A stretch of DNA of 64,000 bases. It comes from Flavobacteriales bacterium. GTDB lineage: Bacteria; Bacteroidota; Bacteroidia; Flavobacteriales_E; Vicingaceae. The translations under genes and the position numbers were made by a program. Positions 56,976-64,000 of the stretch are shown here, in pieces (position 1 is the first letter of the stretch; each line of letters begins with the position of its first letter). Where the stretch lies: contig PALM01000020.1 in the NCBI GenBank assembly GCA_002706365.1, positions 124,001 to 188,000 of the forward strand, read 5' to 3'. Below the pieces are notes generated by a model that worked only from the letters and a program-made list of their open reading frames with translations, made no database searches and was not told the DNA's origin.

Positions 56976-58523
56976 ATGAGCGAGACCTCCAGAGAATTTG
57001 ACCTTACGGAAATAGAAGAAAGCGACGACGGAAAGGACCTCTATCCCTTTCAATCAGAGGCAATCCAGAAGATTTCCGACAAGCTGAACGAACTTAAGGA
57101 CAATCACAATATTCTTTTTCAATTACCAACGGGCGGAGGAAAGACCGTGATCTTCTCTGAGATCGCGAGAAGGTATATTCTAGCTACCGGTAAGAAGGTT
57201 CTTATACTCACTCACCGCATCGAGCTTTGCAAGCAAACCTCCAAAATGCTTACTGAATTTGGGGTAAAGAACAAGGTTATCAATAGCAAAGTAAAAGAAG
57301 TACCCGATCAAAACGATTACACCTGTTTTGTGGCTATGGTTGAGACATTAAACAACCGAATTCAGGATGAAAAGGTGAGTCTGAGCAATGTGGGACTAGT
57401 GATCGTGGATGAGGCTCACTACAATAGCTTTAGAAAGCTTTTCAAATATTTTGAAGAGGTCAATATACTAGGAGTTACGGCAACGCCATTGAGCTCTAGT
57501 ATCAAATTGCCAATGAATGAGAATTATCAGGAGTTGGTGATAGGAGAGAGCATTAAGAATCTTGTGGATGAGGGTTATCTTGCAAAGGCCACTACTTACA
57601 GTTACAATGTTCGATTAGATAGTTTGAAGATCGGTATCAATGGAGATTATACTGTAAAATCTTCAGAGCAGCTCTATGGGAATTACCATATGCAGGAGAA
57701 ATTGCTCAGAGCTTATGAGGAGAAGTCATACGGCAAGAAGACCTTGATCTTCAATAATGGCATCTCGACTTCATATGGTGTTTATGATACTTTCAAATCG
57801 GCCGGTTACGAGATCCGTCACTTAGACCATCATGCCGGTGATGCCGAAAGAAAAGATATTTTAAAGTGGTTCAAGGAAACTCCGGATGCAATTCTAACTT
57901 CCGTGGGTATTCTAACTACCGGATTTGATGAACCAACCGTAGAGACGATCATCCTCAATAGAGCTACACGTTCATTGAGTTTATATCATCAAATGATCGG
58001 AAGGGGATCTAGAATACTTCCGAATAAGAGTCAGTTTACAGTAATTGACCTCGGAAACAACTTACATCGCTTTGGATTGTGGGATTCGCCGGTAGATTGG
58101 TACCATATCTTCATGTCGCCTCATCAATATTACGACGACCTTAAATCCGATGAGATCATCGAGCGCAATTTCGTCTATGATATGCCGGATGAGCTGAAGA
58201 AGAAGTTCGACAAGACTGATGATATCACTTTCGATGTAAAAGAGCATTACAAGAGGACCATTCAGCGTGGTGGACATGCAAAAGAGGTGATTCAAGCTTC
58301 CATTGATCAGCATGCGAAGATGTGTATTGAGAATGCGGAAGAGGATATGTGGGATGCCTTGGATCTAGCAGAACTTCTTGAGGATGATATCCAAGATCGC
58401 ATCAAGCATTATTCATATTGCACCATCAAAACCACCAAGAACTATCTAGTTTGGCTGGAAGAGGACTATAAGCGTCGATTGAATACAGCGATTAGACAGG
58501 CTTTTGTCAAAAGAGAAATATAG
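56976..58523 (+). CDS. Superfamily 2 DEAD/DEAH-type helicase
   Basis: A 515-residue SF2 helicase of the SSL2/RadD-like group. Motif I is QLPTGGGKTVIF, motif II is VIVDEAHYNS, motif III is GVTATPL, and motif VI is YHQMIGRGSRILP. It starts MSETSREFDLTEIE at 56976 behind a -7 element. It lacks an obvious extra nuclease or RNA-binding domain; the C-terminal ~110 residues are helical. DNA-repair helicase is most likely. Followed by a gap with hairpin repeats. Confidence 0.9.
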   Translation: MSETSREFDLTEIEESDDGKDLYPFQSEAIQKISDKLNELKDNHNILFQLPTGGGKTVIFSEIARRYILATGKKVLILTHRIELCKQTSKMLTEFGVKNKVINSKVKEVPDQNDYTCFVAMVETLNNRIQDEKVSLSNVGLVIVDEAHYNSFRKLFKYFEEVNILGVTATPLSSSIKLPMNENYQELVIGESIKNLVDEGYLAKATTYSYNVRLDSLKIGINGDYTVKSSEQLYGNYHMQEKLLRAYEEKSYGKKTLIFNNGISTSYGVYDTFKSAGYEIRHLDHHAGDAERKDILKWFKETPDAILTSVGILTTGFDEPTVETIILNRATRSLSLYHQMIGRGSRILPNKSQFTVIDLGNNLHRFGLWDSPVDWYHIFMSPHQYYDDLKSDEIIERNFVYDMPDELKKKFDKTDDITFDVKEHYKRTIQRGGHAKEVIQASIDQHAKMCIENAEEDMWDALDLAELLEDDIQDRIKHYSYCTIKTTKNYLVWLEEDYKRRLNTAIRQAFVKREI

Positions 58524-58744
58524 AAGAAGTTGGGAGTGCACTAGAGTTGCATAGTCTAAGATGTCAGGTCGAGCGGAGTCGAGACCACTTAGTAGCAACA
58601 ATTCAAAAGCTCAGTGATTTCCTAACAAGCCGACGGCTCCTGAGTGATTCCGCATGTCTCGATACTATTCCGATTTCATCGGAATCACTCGACAAGCTTA
58701 TGGAATTGTATCGAAGGATAGTCGGCTTCTCAATGTAGAAAAAA
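58524..58744. repeat. Gap with nested hairpin repeat elements
   Basis: No gene seen. It has a GAGC-core hairpin with GGTC/GACC stem (58567-58586), then a three-level nested inverted repeat: AAGCCGAC (58627) / GTCGGCTT (58721), GAGTGATTCCG (58642) / CGGAATCACTC (58680), and ATTCCGAT/ATCGGAAT (58667-58685). A frame here of 63 codons is repeat-derived and not a gene. Confidence 0.7.
58567..58586 (+). repeat. GAGC-core hairpin repeat, copy 3
   Basis: Stem GGTC/GACC around the core GAGCGGAGTCGA. Confidence 0.7.
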
Positions 58745-59128
58745 CTACTGAACTAAAACCTTCTCGGCATATACTCCTTTTTCCGATTGGAATTGAATTA
58801 GGTAAATCGAATTCTTTAGGTCGCCTAGATTAATTGAGTTTGTTCCGGAATTCACTTGGAATTCATTCAATAGGCTTCCTTTAAGATCGAGGATTCTCAA
58901 TTGGATGACTTCGCCACTTTTGTTTTCGACACTCAATCTTCCAGCTTGGATATTCCATTCTATATCATTCTTAATCTCCTGATCTTTAATACCGGAGTAG
59001 CCAGTACCTAAAGTGGCTTGAATATCTTCTGTTTGGTTGTTACAATCGGTGAATGAGCCTGTTAAAGGCTGAGCATTGGTCATTCCTGCAAAGAAGAGGA
59101 GGAGGGTAATTAGGCTAATCTTTTTCAT
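58745..59128 (-). CDS. Minimal secreted protein with T9SS-type sorting domain
   Basis: A 127-residue exported protein. After the signal peptide (MKKISLITLLLFFAGMTNAQ) only about 35 residues remain before the C-terminal sorting domain (RLSVENKSGEVIQLRILDLKG ... LKNSIYLIQFQ). The N-terminal segment 'LTGSFTDCNNQTEDIQATLG' has one Cys. Either it is a very small cargo or a gene shortened by deletion. The signal and sorting domain are well preserved, so it is probably expressed. Confidence 0.7.
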   Translation of the reverse strand: MKKISLITLLLFFAGMTNAQPLTGSFTDCNNQTEDIQATLGTGYSGIKDQEIKNDIEWNIQAGRLSVENKSGEVIQLRILDLKGSLLNEFQVNSGTNSINLGDLKNSIYLIQFQSEKGVYAEKVLVQ

Positions 59129-59341
59129 AGTACATCAAATTTAAACCCGGATTAGTTTGCTGAATGTCAATCAGTAGACAATAATGAAGTCGGTGCTTTT
59201 CTACACTGAGGCTCCGCCTTTGTCGGAGCTTCCCAGAGAAGGCACAGAGAACTTAGAGTTTAGGATCTCACTATTCTCATAGCTCTCTTTGTGCAAAAAG
59301 AAAGACTAGATTCTAAAATCATTTCTTCGTAACTTAATACA
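59129..59341. repeat. Repeat-containing gap upstream of the GxxExxY gene
   Basis: Contains a GCTCCG/CGGAGC hairpin (59211-59229) and 'CACAGAGAAC'-type pieces also seen in other gaps of this window. No gene seen. Confidence 0.55.
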
Positions 59342-59713
59342 ATGCGCTTAAATGAAATAACTGATATAATATTAGGAGCAGCGATAAATGTTCATAAGGA
59401 GCTTGGTCCAGGATTGTTAGAGTCGAGCTATCAGGAGTGCTTGTATTATGAACTAGTAAGCTCAGGACTGCTTGTTCAAAAAGAGATTCCACTTCCGATA
59501 ATATATAAAGAGGTCAAGCTTGAGCATGGATATAGGATCGATTTATTAGTAGAGAAAAAAGTTGTCGTTGAAATCAAATCTATAGATACAATTGCCCCAG
59601 TTCATGTAGCACAAATTCTAACATATATGAGATTGAGTAAAACCAATACTGGCTTAATGCTCAACTTTAATGTTGCTAAGCTTAAAGAAGGAATCAGAAG
59701 GTTTATTCTTTAA
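59342..59713 (+). CDS. GxxExxY family protein
   Basis: A 123-residue protein with the GxxExxY motif as GPGLLESSYQECL near residue 24. Later 'YRIDLLVEKKVVVEIKSID' gives a D...ExK arrangement like PD-(D/E)XK nucleases. The family is short, widespread and of uncertain function; nuclease fold is a reasonable inference, activity untested. Flanked on both sides by repeat-rich gaps, as if the gene travelled in a mobile or recombining stretch. Confidence 0.88.
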   Translation: MRLNEITDIILGAAINVHKELGPGLLESSYQECLYYELVSSGLLVQKEIPLPIIYKEVKLEHGYRIDLLVEKKVVVEIKSIDTIAPVHVAQILTYMRLSKTNTGLMLNFNVAKLKEGIRRFIL

Positions 59714-59845
59714 CAACTCAATGAACTCTGAGCCTTCTCTAAGTAGCATCGATATCATCGAGGCCTCTGTGTCCCAAAGAAAAAACACTAATTCTATTCA
59801 ATTTTCTAATTATTTCAAGACCTACTTTAAATCGTTTATTTACAG

Positions 59846-59853
59846 TACTTTTG
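59846..59853 (+). promoter_or_regulatory. Bacteroidota -7 element TACTTTTG upstream of the DEAD-box helicase
   Basis: Exact TAnnTTTG match 28 nt before the TTG start at 59882. Confidence 0.55.
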
Positions 59854-59881
59854 CAGCTCATAAATCATCCCCCTTTATTCG

Positions 59882-61651
59882 TTGAAAAATTTTAGTGAAC
59901 TCGGACTTTCAAGTCAAACCTTGAATAGTATCGAAAGTATGGGCTTTAAAAGTCCGACTCCTATTCAAATCCAGGCTATACCTTATCTTTTGCAATCGGG
60001 CAAGAGAGACTTGGTAGGTCTAGCTCAAACCGGTACCGGAAAAACTGCGGCATTTGGATTGCCACTTATTGAGAAAGTAGATTCGAAGAACAATCAGATC
60101 CAAGCCTTAATTCTATCTCCTACAAGAGAATTAGGACAACAGACTGCTCAGCAGATCAAGGATTTTGGAAAGGCATCAAAGATCAATTCAGAGATCGTTT
60201 ATGGAGGTACGGCAATAACAAATCAAATAAGAGCCCTAAAGAAGCCCACACAGTTGGTGGTGGCTACTCCGGGTAGATTGCTCGATCTTATTCGCAGAAA
60301 GGCACTTTCATTAAGCGCTGTAGAGTACGTGGTGCTCGACGAAGCTGATGAATTATTGAACATGGGTTTCCAGGAAGATATCGATCAGATCCTGAGCTCG
60401 ATCGACAAAGATTATAGCCTTTGGTTATTCTCAGCGACAATGCCATCTGGTATTCGCAAGATCATCAAGAAGTATATGAAAGACCCTTTTGAGATCAGTG
60501 TAAAAGGGCAGGACGAGACCAATAAAGATATTGATCATCAGTTTGTGATGACCAGTAACGACAATAAACTACCGGCATTGAAGCGCATTGTGAGTGCGAA
60601 TCCTGAAATGAAAGGTATACTGTTTTGTCGTACTAAAAGAGATACCGAACAAGTAGCAGCAGATCTAAGCAAGGCAGGCTACAATGTTGAAGCTTTGCAT
60701 GGCGATCTTTCTCAAAAGCAGAGAGATGTGGCTATGAACAGATTTAAGAGTCAGAAAGTACAGTTGCTAGTTGCCACTGATGTAGCGGCCAGAGGAATTG
60801 ATGTAAGCGAGCTGAGTCATGTGATGCACCATAAACTTCCAGATCAATTGGAGGCCTATACGCATAGAAGTGGTCGTACCGGTAGAGCTGGAAACAAAGG
60901 TGTTTCATTGGCATTCATCAATAACAGAGAAGGAAGAAAGATCACGGATCTTGAGAAGAAGCTGAAGATCAAGTTCGAGCAATACGAGATTCCATCACAT
61001 AAAGAAGTTGAACAACAACGTTTGGAAAAGTGGGCTACTGAGCTATTGTCGAATGAAGATGATGGCACTGCATATCAGTCGTATCAGAAGATCAAGCATC
61101 ATTTTGACGCTATCAGCAAGGAAGAGTTGATCACCAAACTGATCAGCAGAGAGATGAAGCAGCTAGATCAGGATGGACAGCATGATTTGAATCAAGGTCA
61201 AGGTTCTGAGAGAGGAGATAGATCCAAGTCGAGAAAAGACCGCACTGAAGGCAGAGAAGAGAAGGGCAGAAGTGGCAATCTGAAATATCAGATCAATATT
61301 GGATATGCAGATGGCTTGAAGAAAGGTGAGCTTGTACAGTTTTTAGTAGATATGAGTGGAATCAACCGCAAGGATGTGGGCGATATCCATATGGATCAGA
61401 ATAAAGCAGTCTTTGAGGTACTTGGAAAGGTGAATAAGAACTTTGAAATGAGTTTCAGAGGCATCTTTATTGGAGACGATAAGCCATTGGAACTTCGATT
61501 GATGAAAAGTGGAAGAGAAAGATCATCTAAAGGTAGATCAGATAGAGGACCTCAAAAAGGAAGACGTTCAACACGTTCTGATTCTCCATCTAAAGGAGGA
61601 ATGCGCGTAAGAGGTAAGGGAAATAAAGGCGGAAGAGGAAGAAACCGCTAG
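59882..61651 (+). CDS. DEAD-box RNA helicase with DbpA-like RNA-binding domain
   Basis: A 589-residue RNA helicase. It starts at a TTG codon (59882); the only nearby ATG lies inside the Q-motif region and would remove residues needed for the fold. Motifs are AQTGTGKTAAFGLPL (I), SPTRELGQQ (Ia), TPGRLLDL (Ib), VLDEADELLNMGF (II), SATMP (III), and HRSGRTGRAG (VI). A C-terminal ~75-residue domain at about 465-540 (YQINIGYADGLKKGELVQFL) is the DbpA/CsdA-type RNA-binding domain, followed by a Gly/Arg/Lys-rich tail. Probably ribosome assembly or cold-shock related. Confidence 0.92.
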   Translation: MKNFSELGLSSQTLNSIESMGFKSPTPIQIQAIPYLLQSGKRDLVGLAQTGTGKTAAFGLPLIEKVDSKNNQIQALILSPTRELGQQTAQQIKDFGKASKINSEIVYGGTAITNQIRALKKPTQLVVATPGRLLDLIRRKALSLSAVEYVVLDEADELLNMGFQEDIDQILSSIDKDYSLWLFSATMPSGIRKIIKKYMKDPFEISVKGQDETNKDIDHQFVMTSNDNKLPALKRIVSANPEMKGILFCRTKRDTEQVAADLSKAGYNVEALHGDLSQKQRDVAMNRFKSQKVQLLVATDVAARGIDVSELSHVMHHKLPDQLEAYTHRSGRTGRAGNKGVSLAFINNREGRKITDLEKKLKIKFEQYEIPSHKEVEQQRLEKWATELLSNEDDGTAYQSYQKIKHHFDAISKEELITKLISREMKQLDQDGQHDLNQGQGSERGDRSKSRKDRTEGREEKGRSGNLKYQINIGYADGLKKGELVQFLVDMSGINRKDVGDIHMDQNKAVFEVLGKVNKNFEMSFRGIFIGDDKPLELRLMKSGRERSSKGRSDRGPQKGRRSTRSDSPSKGGMRVRGKGNKGGRGRNR

Positions 61652-61721
61652 AATCGTTCTTGGGTTAATTTGCATATTCAAACTAAATTTTTAGTTTTGA
61701 ATAGAACAATCTAACCTTAAA

Positions 61722-62159
61722 ATGATGAATCAAGAAAAAATCAAAGTACCCGGTTGGTTCTGGGCAGTAGCTGTATTAGCATTAATCTGGAATTTAATGG
61801 GTGTGATGGCTTATCTAGGTCAAGCTATGGCTACACCTGAGATGATGGAAAGCTGGCCAGAGGATACCAGGCAAATGATCGAGAACCGACCTGCTTGGGC
61901 TACTGCAGCATTTGCTATAGCGGTATGGGGGAGTACAATTGCTTGCATTCTTCTTTTATTAAGACGAGCGCTTTCAGAGAAAATTTTCATTCTTGCTTTT
62001 ATCGGAATCATGGTTCAAATGGCTTACAATCTATTTGTTGCAGAACAAAATGTGGATTATGGTCCGGGAGAAATAGCGATGACCATTATGATTCCGGCTA
62101 TTGGAATATATCTTATTTGGGTAGCTAGGAAGGCGAAAGCGAGTGGTTGGCTTCGTTAG
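61722..62159 (+). CDS. Four-helix membrane protein, tandem paralogue 1
   Basis: A 145-residue protein with four predicted transmembrane helices. It opens with a VPGWFWAVAVLALIWNLMGV helix, then an acidic loop 'ATPEMMESWPEDTRQMIENR', then WATAAFAIAVW. It ends KAKASGWLR. The paralogue downstream (62486) shares the same layout and about half to 60 percent of residues. I do not recognise the family. Both are followed by the same intergenic repeat module. Confidence 0.75.
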   Translation: MMNQEKIKVPGWFWAVAVLALIWNLMGVMAYLGQAMATPEMMESWPEDTRQMIENRPAWATAAFAIAVWGSTIACILLLLRRALSEKIFILAFIGIMVQMAYNLFVAEQNVDYGPGEIAMTIMIPAIGIYLIWVARKAKASGWLR

Positions 62160-62485
62160 GAGAGTGCAGTGTACAGATTTTTAGAGTAGAGAGATTTATA
62201 GGTTATTGTAGATATTCGTAATTCAGAATTGACAATTCGTAATTGATCTACATCCGCCTTAACCACAAAGTGCGCAAAGTTTTTCGCTAAGGACGCAAAG
62301 GGGAGTTGGACTTAATTGTCCTCCATGTTCTCCGCTTTGCCCTTCGTAGCTTTAGCGCAGAAGGGTGCCTTCTCAGTGTAGTCCGACGATAGGAGGTGCT
62401 CTGTGTCCAAATAAAGACAGATGGCCGTCTTTCAACATGATCTAGACGTATAGCTTAAAGTTGAATTTATTATAAACACTTTATC
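62160..62485. repeat. Intergenic module A, shared with 62921-63170
   Basis: A gap of 326 nt without a gene. The segment from about 62185 to 62375 matches the gap after the next paralogue nearly base for base, including 'GTAATTGATCTACATCC' and the 24-nt hairpin at 62341-62364 with stem CCTTC/GAAGG. Confidence 0.8.
62341..62364. repeat. CCTYC-GTAGC hairpin repeat, copy 2
   Basis: 24 nt, stem CCTTC/GAAGG with inner GCT/AGC pairing. Confidence 0.75.
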
Positions 62486-62920
62486 ATGAATGATTTAAGG
62501 GACAAATTGCCAAAATGGTTCTGGGCTATTGCAATCATCGGACTCATCTGGAATATAATGGGTGTTATGGCATATTTGGCGCAAGTATTTGCGACTCCAG
62601 AAATGATTGAAACTTGGCCTGATGGTCAGGCAGAAATGGTGGAAAACCGTCCGGCATGGGCTACTGCAGCCTTTGCAATTGCGGTATGGAGTGGATTTAT
62701 TGCCTCTATTGCTCTTTTAATGAAACGAAGAATAGCTTACACTTTATTTTTAGTTTCTCTTATTGGTATTGTTATTCAATATTTTTACGAGCTATTTCTA
62801 ATGGAAACTGAGTGGAGCTATGAAGCAAATCCAGTTGTCATTATGATACTGATCCCACTTTTAGGGATAATCATGTTAATGGTTTCCAAAAAAGCAAAAG
62901 CCAATGGATGGCTTCGTTAA
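62486..62920 (+). CDS. Four-helix membrane protein, tandem paralogue 2
   Basis: A 144-residue paralogue of the preceding gene with the same four-helix layout: LPKWFWAIAIIGLIWNIMGV, ATPEMIETWPDGQAEMVENR, WATAAFAIAVW and the ending KAKANGWLR. It was probably created by tandem duplication together with the downstream intergenic module. The membrane segments have changed more than the acidic loop and the C-terminus. Function is unknown. Confidence 0.75.
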   Translation: MNDLRDKLPKWFWAIAIIGLIWNIMGVMAYLAQVFATPEMIETWPDGQAEMVENRPAWATAAFAIAVWSGFIASIALLMKRRIAYTLFLVSLIGIVIQYFYELFLMETEWSYEANPVVIMILIPLLGIIMLMVSKKAKANGWLR

Positions 62921-63102
62921 TAGAGTATAGATTGTAAGATTCTAAGAGTAGAGAGATTTATAGATTGCGGTAGGTATTCGTAATTCATAATTGAAAATTC
63001 GTAATTGATCTACATCCGCCTTAACCGCAAAGTGCGCAAAGTATTTCGCAAAGGACGCAAAGGGGAGTTGGACTTAATTGACCTCCATGTTCTCCGCTTT
63101 GC

Positions 63103-63126
63103 CCTTCGTAGCTTTAGCGTAGAAGG
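63103..63126. repeat. CCTYC-GTAGC hairpin repeat, copy 3
   Basis: 24 nt, stem CCTTC/GAAGG, differing from copy 2 by one loop base. Confidence 0.75.
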
Positions 63127-63143
63127 TTGCCTTCTCTGTGTCA

Positions 63144-63163
63144 CCCCGAGCGGAGTCGAGGGG
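63144..63163 (+). repeat. GAGC-core hairpin repeat, copy 4
   Basis: Stem CCCC/GGGG around the core GAGCGGAGTCGA. Confidence 0.7.
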
Positions 63164-63210
63164 CTCTGTGTCAAATAAAACTTCAAGTATTTCAAGTACT
63201 TCAAGCGCCG

Positions 63211-63230
63211 CCCTGAGCGCAGTCGAAGGG
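63211..63230 (+). repeat. GAGC-core hairpin repeat, copy 5
   Basis: Stem CCCT/AGGG around the core GAGCGCAGTCGA. Confidence 0.7.
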
Positions 63231-63336
63231 TATTCTTAACTACTCATTAACTTATTCATACTCTGTTGGGGTCAGGCAATGTCTGGCTTGCCGTGGTTAA
63301 AGAAACATTTCATATTGCTTCGTATCTTTAATGCAT

Positions 63337-64000
63337 GCGAATCAATTACTTAGGACTCTTTCTACTTCTTATTATCGGTTTTAATGCAGAGGCCCAGAAA
63401 AAGCCAGTTCAAACAGAACTTGTCAATGTAACACTTGGGCAAGGACTTGTCTTTACTCAGAATCGGTGGGCATTCGCCGCTATGCGTCCTTCTGTGAGCA
63501 ACACATTCTTCTGGATAAGACAAAGTCATATAGAGAAAAGGGTTGGATACTACAATTTTGGTAGGCATATTATAGAAAGGAGGAGTGGGGGTAACTTGCA
63601 AGTGATCGATTCATTGATCATTGATGGAAATGCAAAGATTTTCGATATTGAGAGTGATGAGATTGGTAATCTATATATGTCTATAACCTTCATTGACTCC
63701 TTAAATCTCCCAGGGTATGATACCTTATACCCATCAGCTGTTCCTTATGCAATGTTGAAAATTGATAGTAATTTGAATATTGCTTGGTTAAAGTTTGAAA
63801 CAACAGGTGAATTTACTGTTACACCAGATGGAAGTAGGATATATATAAGAGATAGACTTGGAGGTTTAGGTGGAAACACCTCCATAGATCAATTAGATTC
63901 TGCGGGTAATTTTATTAGGACAAAAACTTTAAATGGAATTGGAAGTCTAACTAGACTAAAGGCAGCTTCAGATGGTAGCCTATTCTTAGGAGGAGGGTGT
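63337..64000 (+). CDS. Secreted protein, unknown function (partial, 3' end off window)
   Basis: The frame from ATG at 63337 is open to the right edge (221 codons). It starts MRINYLGLFLLLIIGFNAEAQ, a signal peptide ending AEAQ. The mature part has repeated beta-strand segments ('IFDIESDEIGNLYMSITF', 'VTPDGSRIYIRDRLGG'), as in Bacteroidota secreted proteins with beta-propeller-like or SBBP-like repeats and a C-terminal T9SS sorting domain. The C-terminus is outside the window, so the sorting domain is not seen. An ATG 4 nt upstream (63333) is in another frame. Confidence 0.75.

Larger units (their letters stand above)
62921..63336. repeat. Intergenic module B plus two GAGC-core hairpins
   Basis: A gap of 416 nt without a gene. 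It repeats module A (62185-62375) at about 62945-63135, including the 24-nt hairpin at 63103-63126. It then has GAGC-core hairpins at 63144-63163 (CCCC/GGGG) and 63211-63230 (CCCT/AGGG). Confidence 0.8.

Noticed and set aside
58547-58738. 63-codon frame after the SF2 helicase
   Set aside because: Its sequence (CQVERSRDH...) is the translation of a hairpin repeat; no protein features and it overlaps nested inverted repeats.
59670-59885. 71-codon frame after the GxxExxY gene
   Set aside because: Overlaps the GxxExxY end and the helicase promoter; composition is not gene-like.
63010-63204. 64-codon minus-strand frame with Arg/Ser-rich sequence
   Set aside because: Fully inside the repeat module after paralogue 2; STPLGVT is the repeat translated, not a gene.

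Overview
The window looks like a chromosomal segment from a free-living member of the Bacteroidota, probably order Flavobacteriales. The taxon is inferred from three things: several secreted proteins with type IX secretion system (T9SS) C-terminal sorting domains, including one gliding-motility-type CHU_C protein; promoter -7 elements of the form TAnnTTTG immediately upstream of many genes; and the gene families present (DUF368, TIGR02757, GxxExxY, DUF3817, Bacteroidota-style GlmM). I saw no rRNA, tRNA, CRISPR array, transposase or prophage gene. Both window edges cut a gene: an AsmA-like protein on the left and a secreted protein on the right.

Layout. 1-2280: a truncated AsmA-like gene and HMG-CoA lyase. 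2283-7275: a minus-strand, tightly overlapping operon (TPR protein, phosphosulfolactate synthase, rhodanese, DUF368 membrane protein, shikimate dehydrogenase, small membrane protein, VOC protein). 7419-10724: glmM, a cysteine desulfurase and an MBL-fold hydrolase. 10837-18009: a T9SS cargo protein, an M16 peptidase pair (one active, one lacking the zinc motif), a flavin reductase and a two-domain fasciclin lipoprotein. 18083-26074: quinone oxidoreductase, GT-C-like membrane protein, TypA/BipA, GDPD lipoprotein, ABC-F ATPase and a GNAT acetyltransferase. 26093-34367: a 10-repeat CHU_C protein, thioesterase, S1/P1 nuclease, DUF3817, Nudix, acyltransferase, TIGR02757, a small hypothetical protein and SUI1/YciH.

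34425-50493 is the most coherent locus and appears to be a vitamin B12 acquisition system. A cobalamin riboswitch precedes five overlapping genes: a T9SS-exported beta-propeller-like protein, a T9SS surface protein of unknown function, a BtuB-like TonB receptor, a BtuG-like propeller lipoprotein, and a BtuF-like protein with no signal peptide. Then come a DUF71/Dph6-like ATPase (a family with a proposed B12-salvage branch), a 1875-residue exported protein with 21 repeats of about 57 residues, and a BtuF-BtuC-BtuD ABC transporter that starts 3 nt after the giant gene. The picture I infer is capture at the surface, passage through BtuB, periplasmic hand-over, and import by BtuFCD. The place of the giant protein in this is unknown.

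50480-63337 holds SCO and TlpA-like redox proteins, an alpha/beta hydrolase, RF3, a T9SS protein, two helicases, a GxxExxY protein and a tandem pair of small four-helix membrane proteins. Many intergenic gaps, mainly after 29.6 kb, are built from short mosaic hairpin repeats. Two families show compensatory stem changes between copies. One copy sits in-frame inside the DUF71 gene, and another repeat supplies the last codons of the TlpA-like gene. These repeat elements and the giant repeat protein are the least explained parts of the window.
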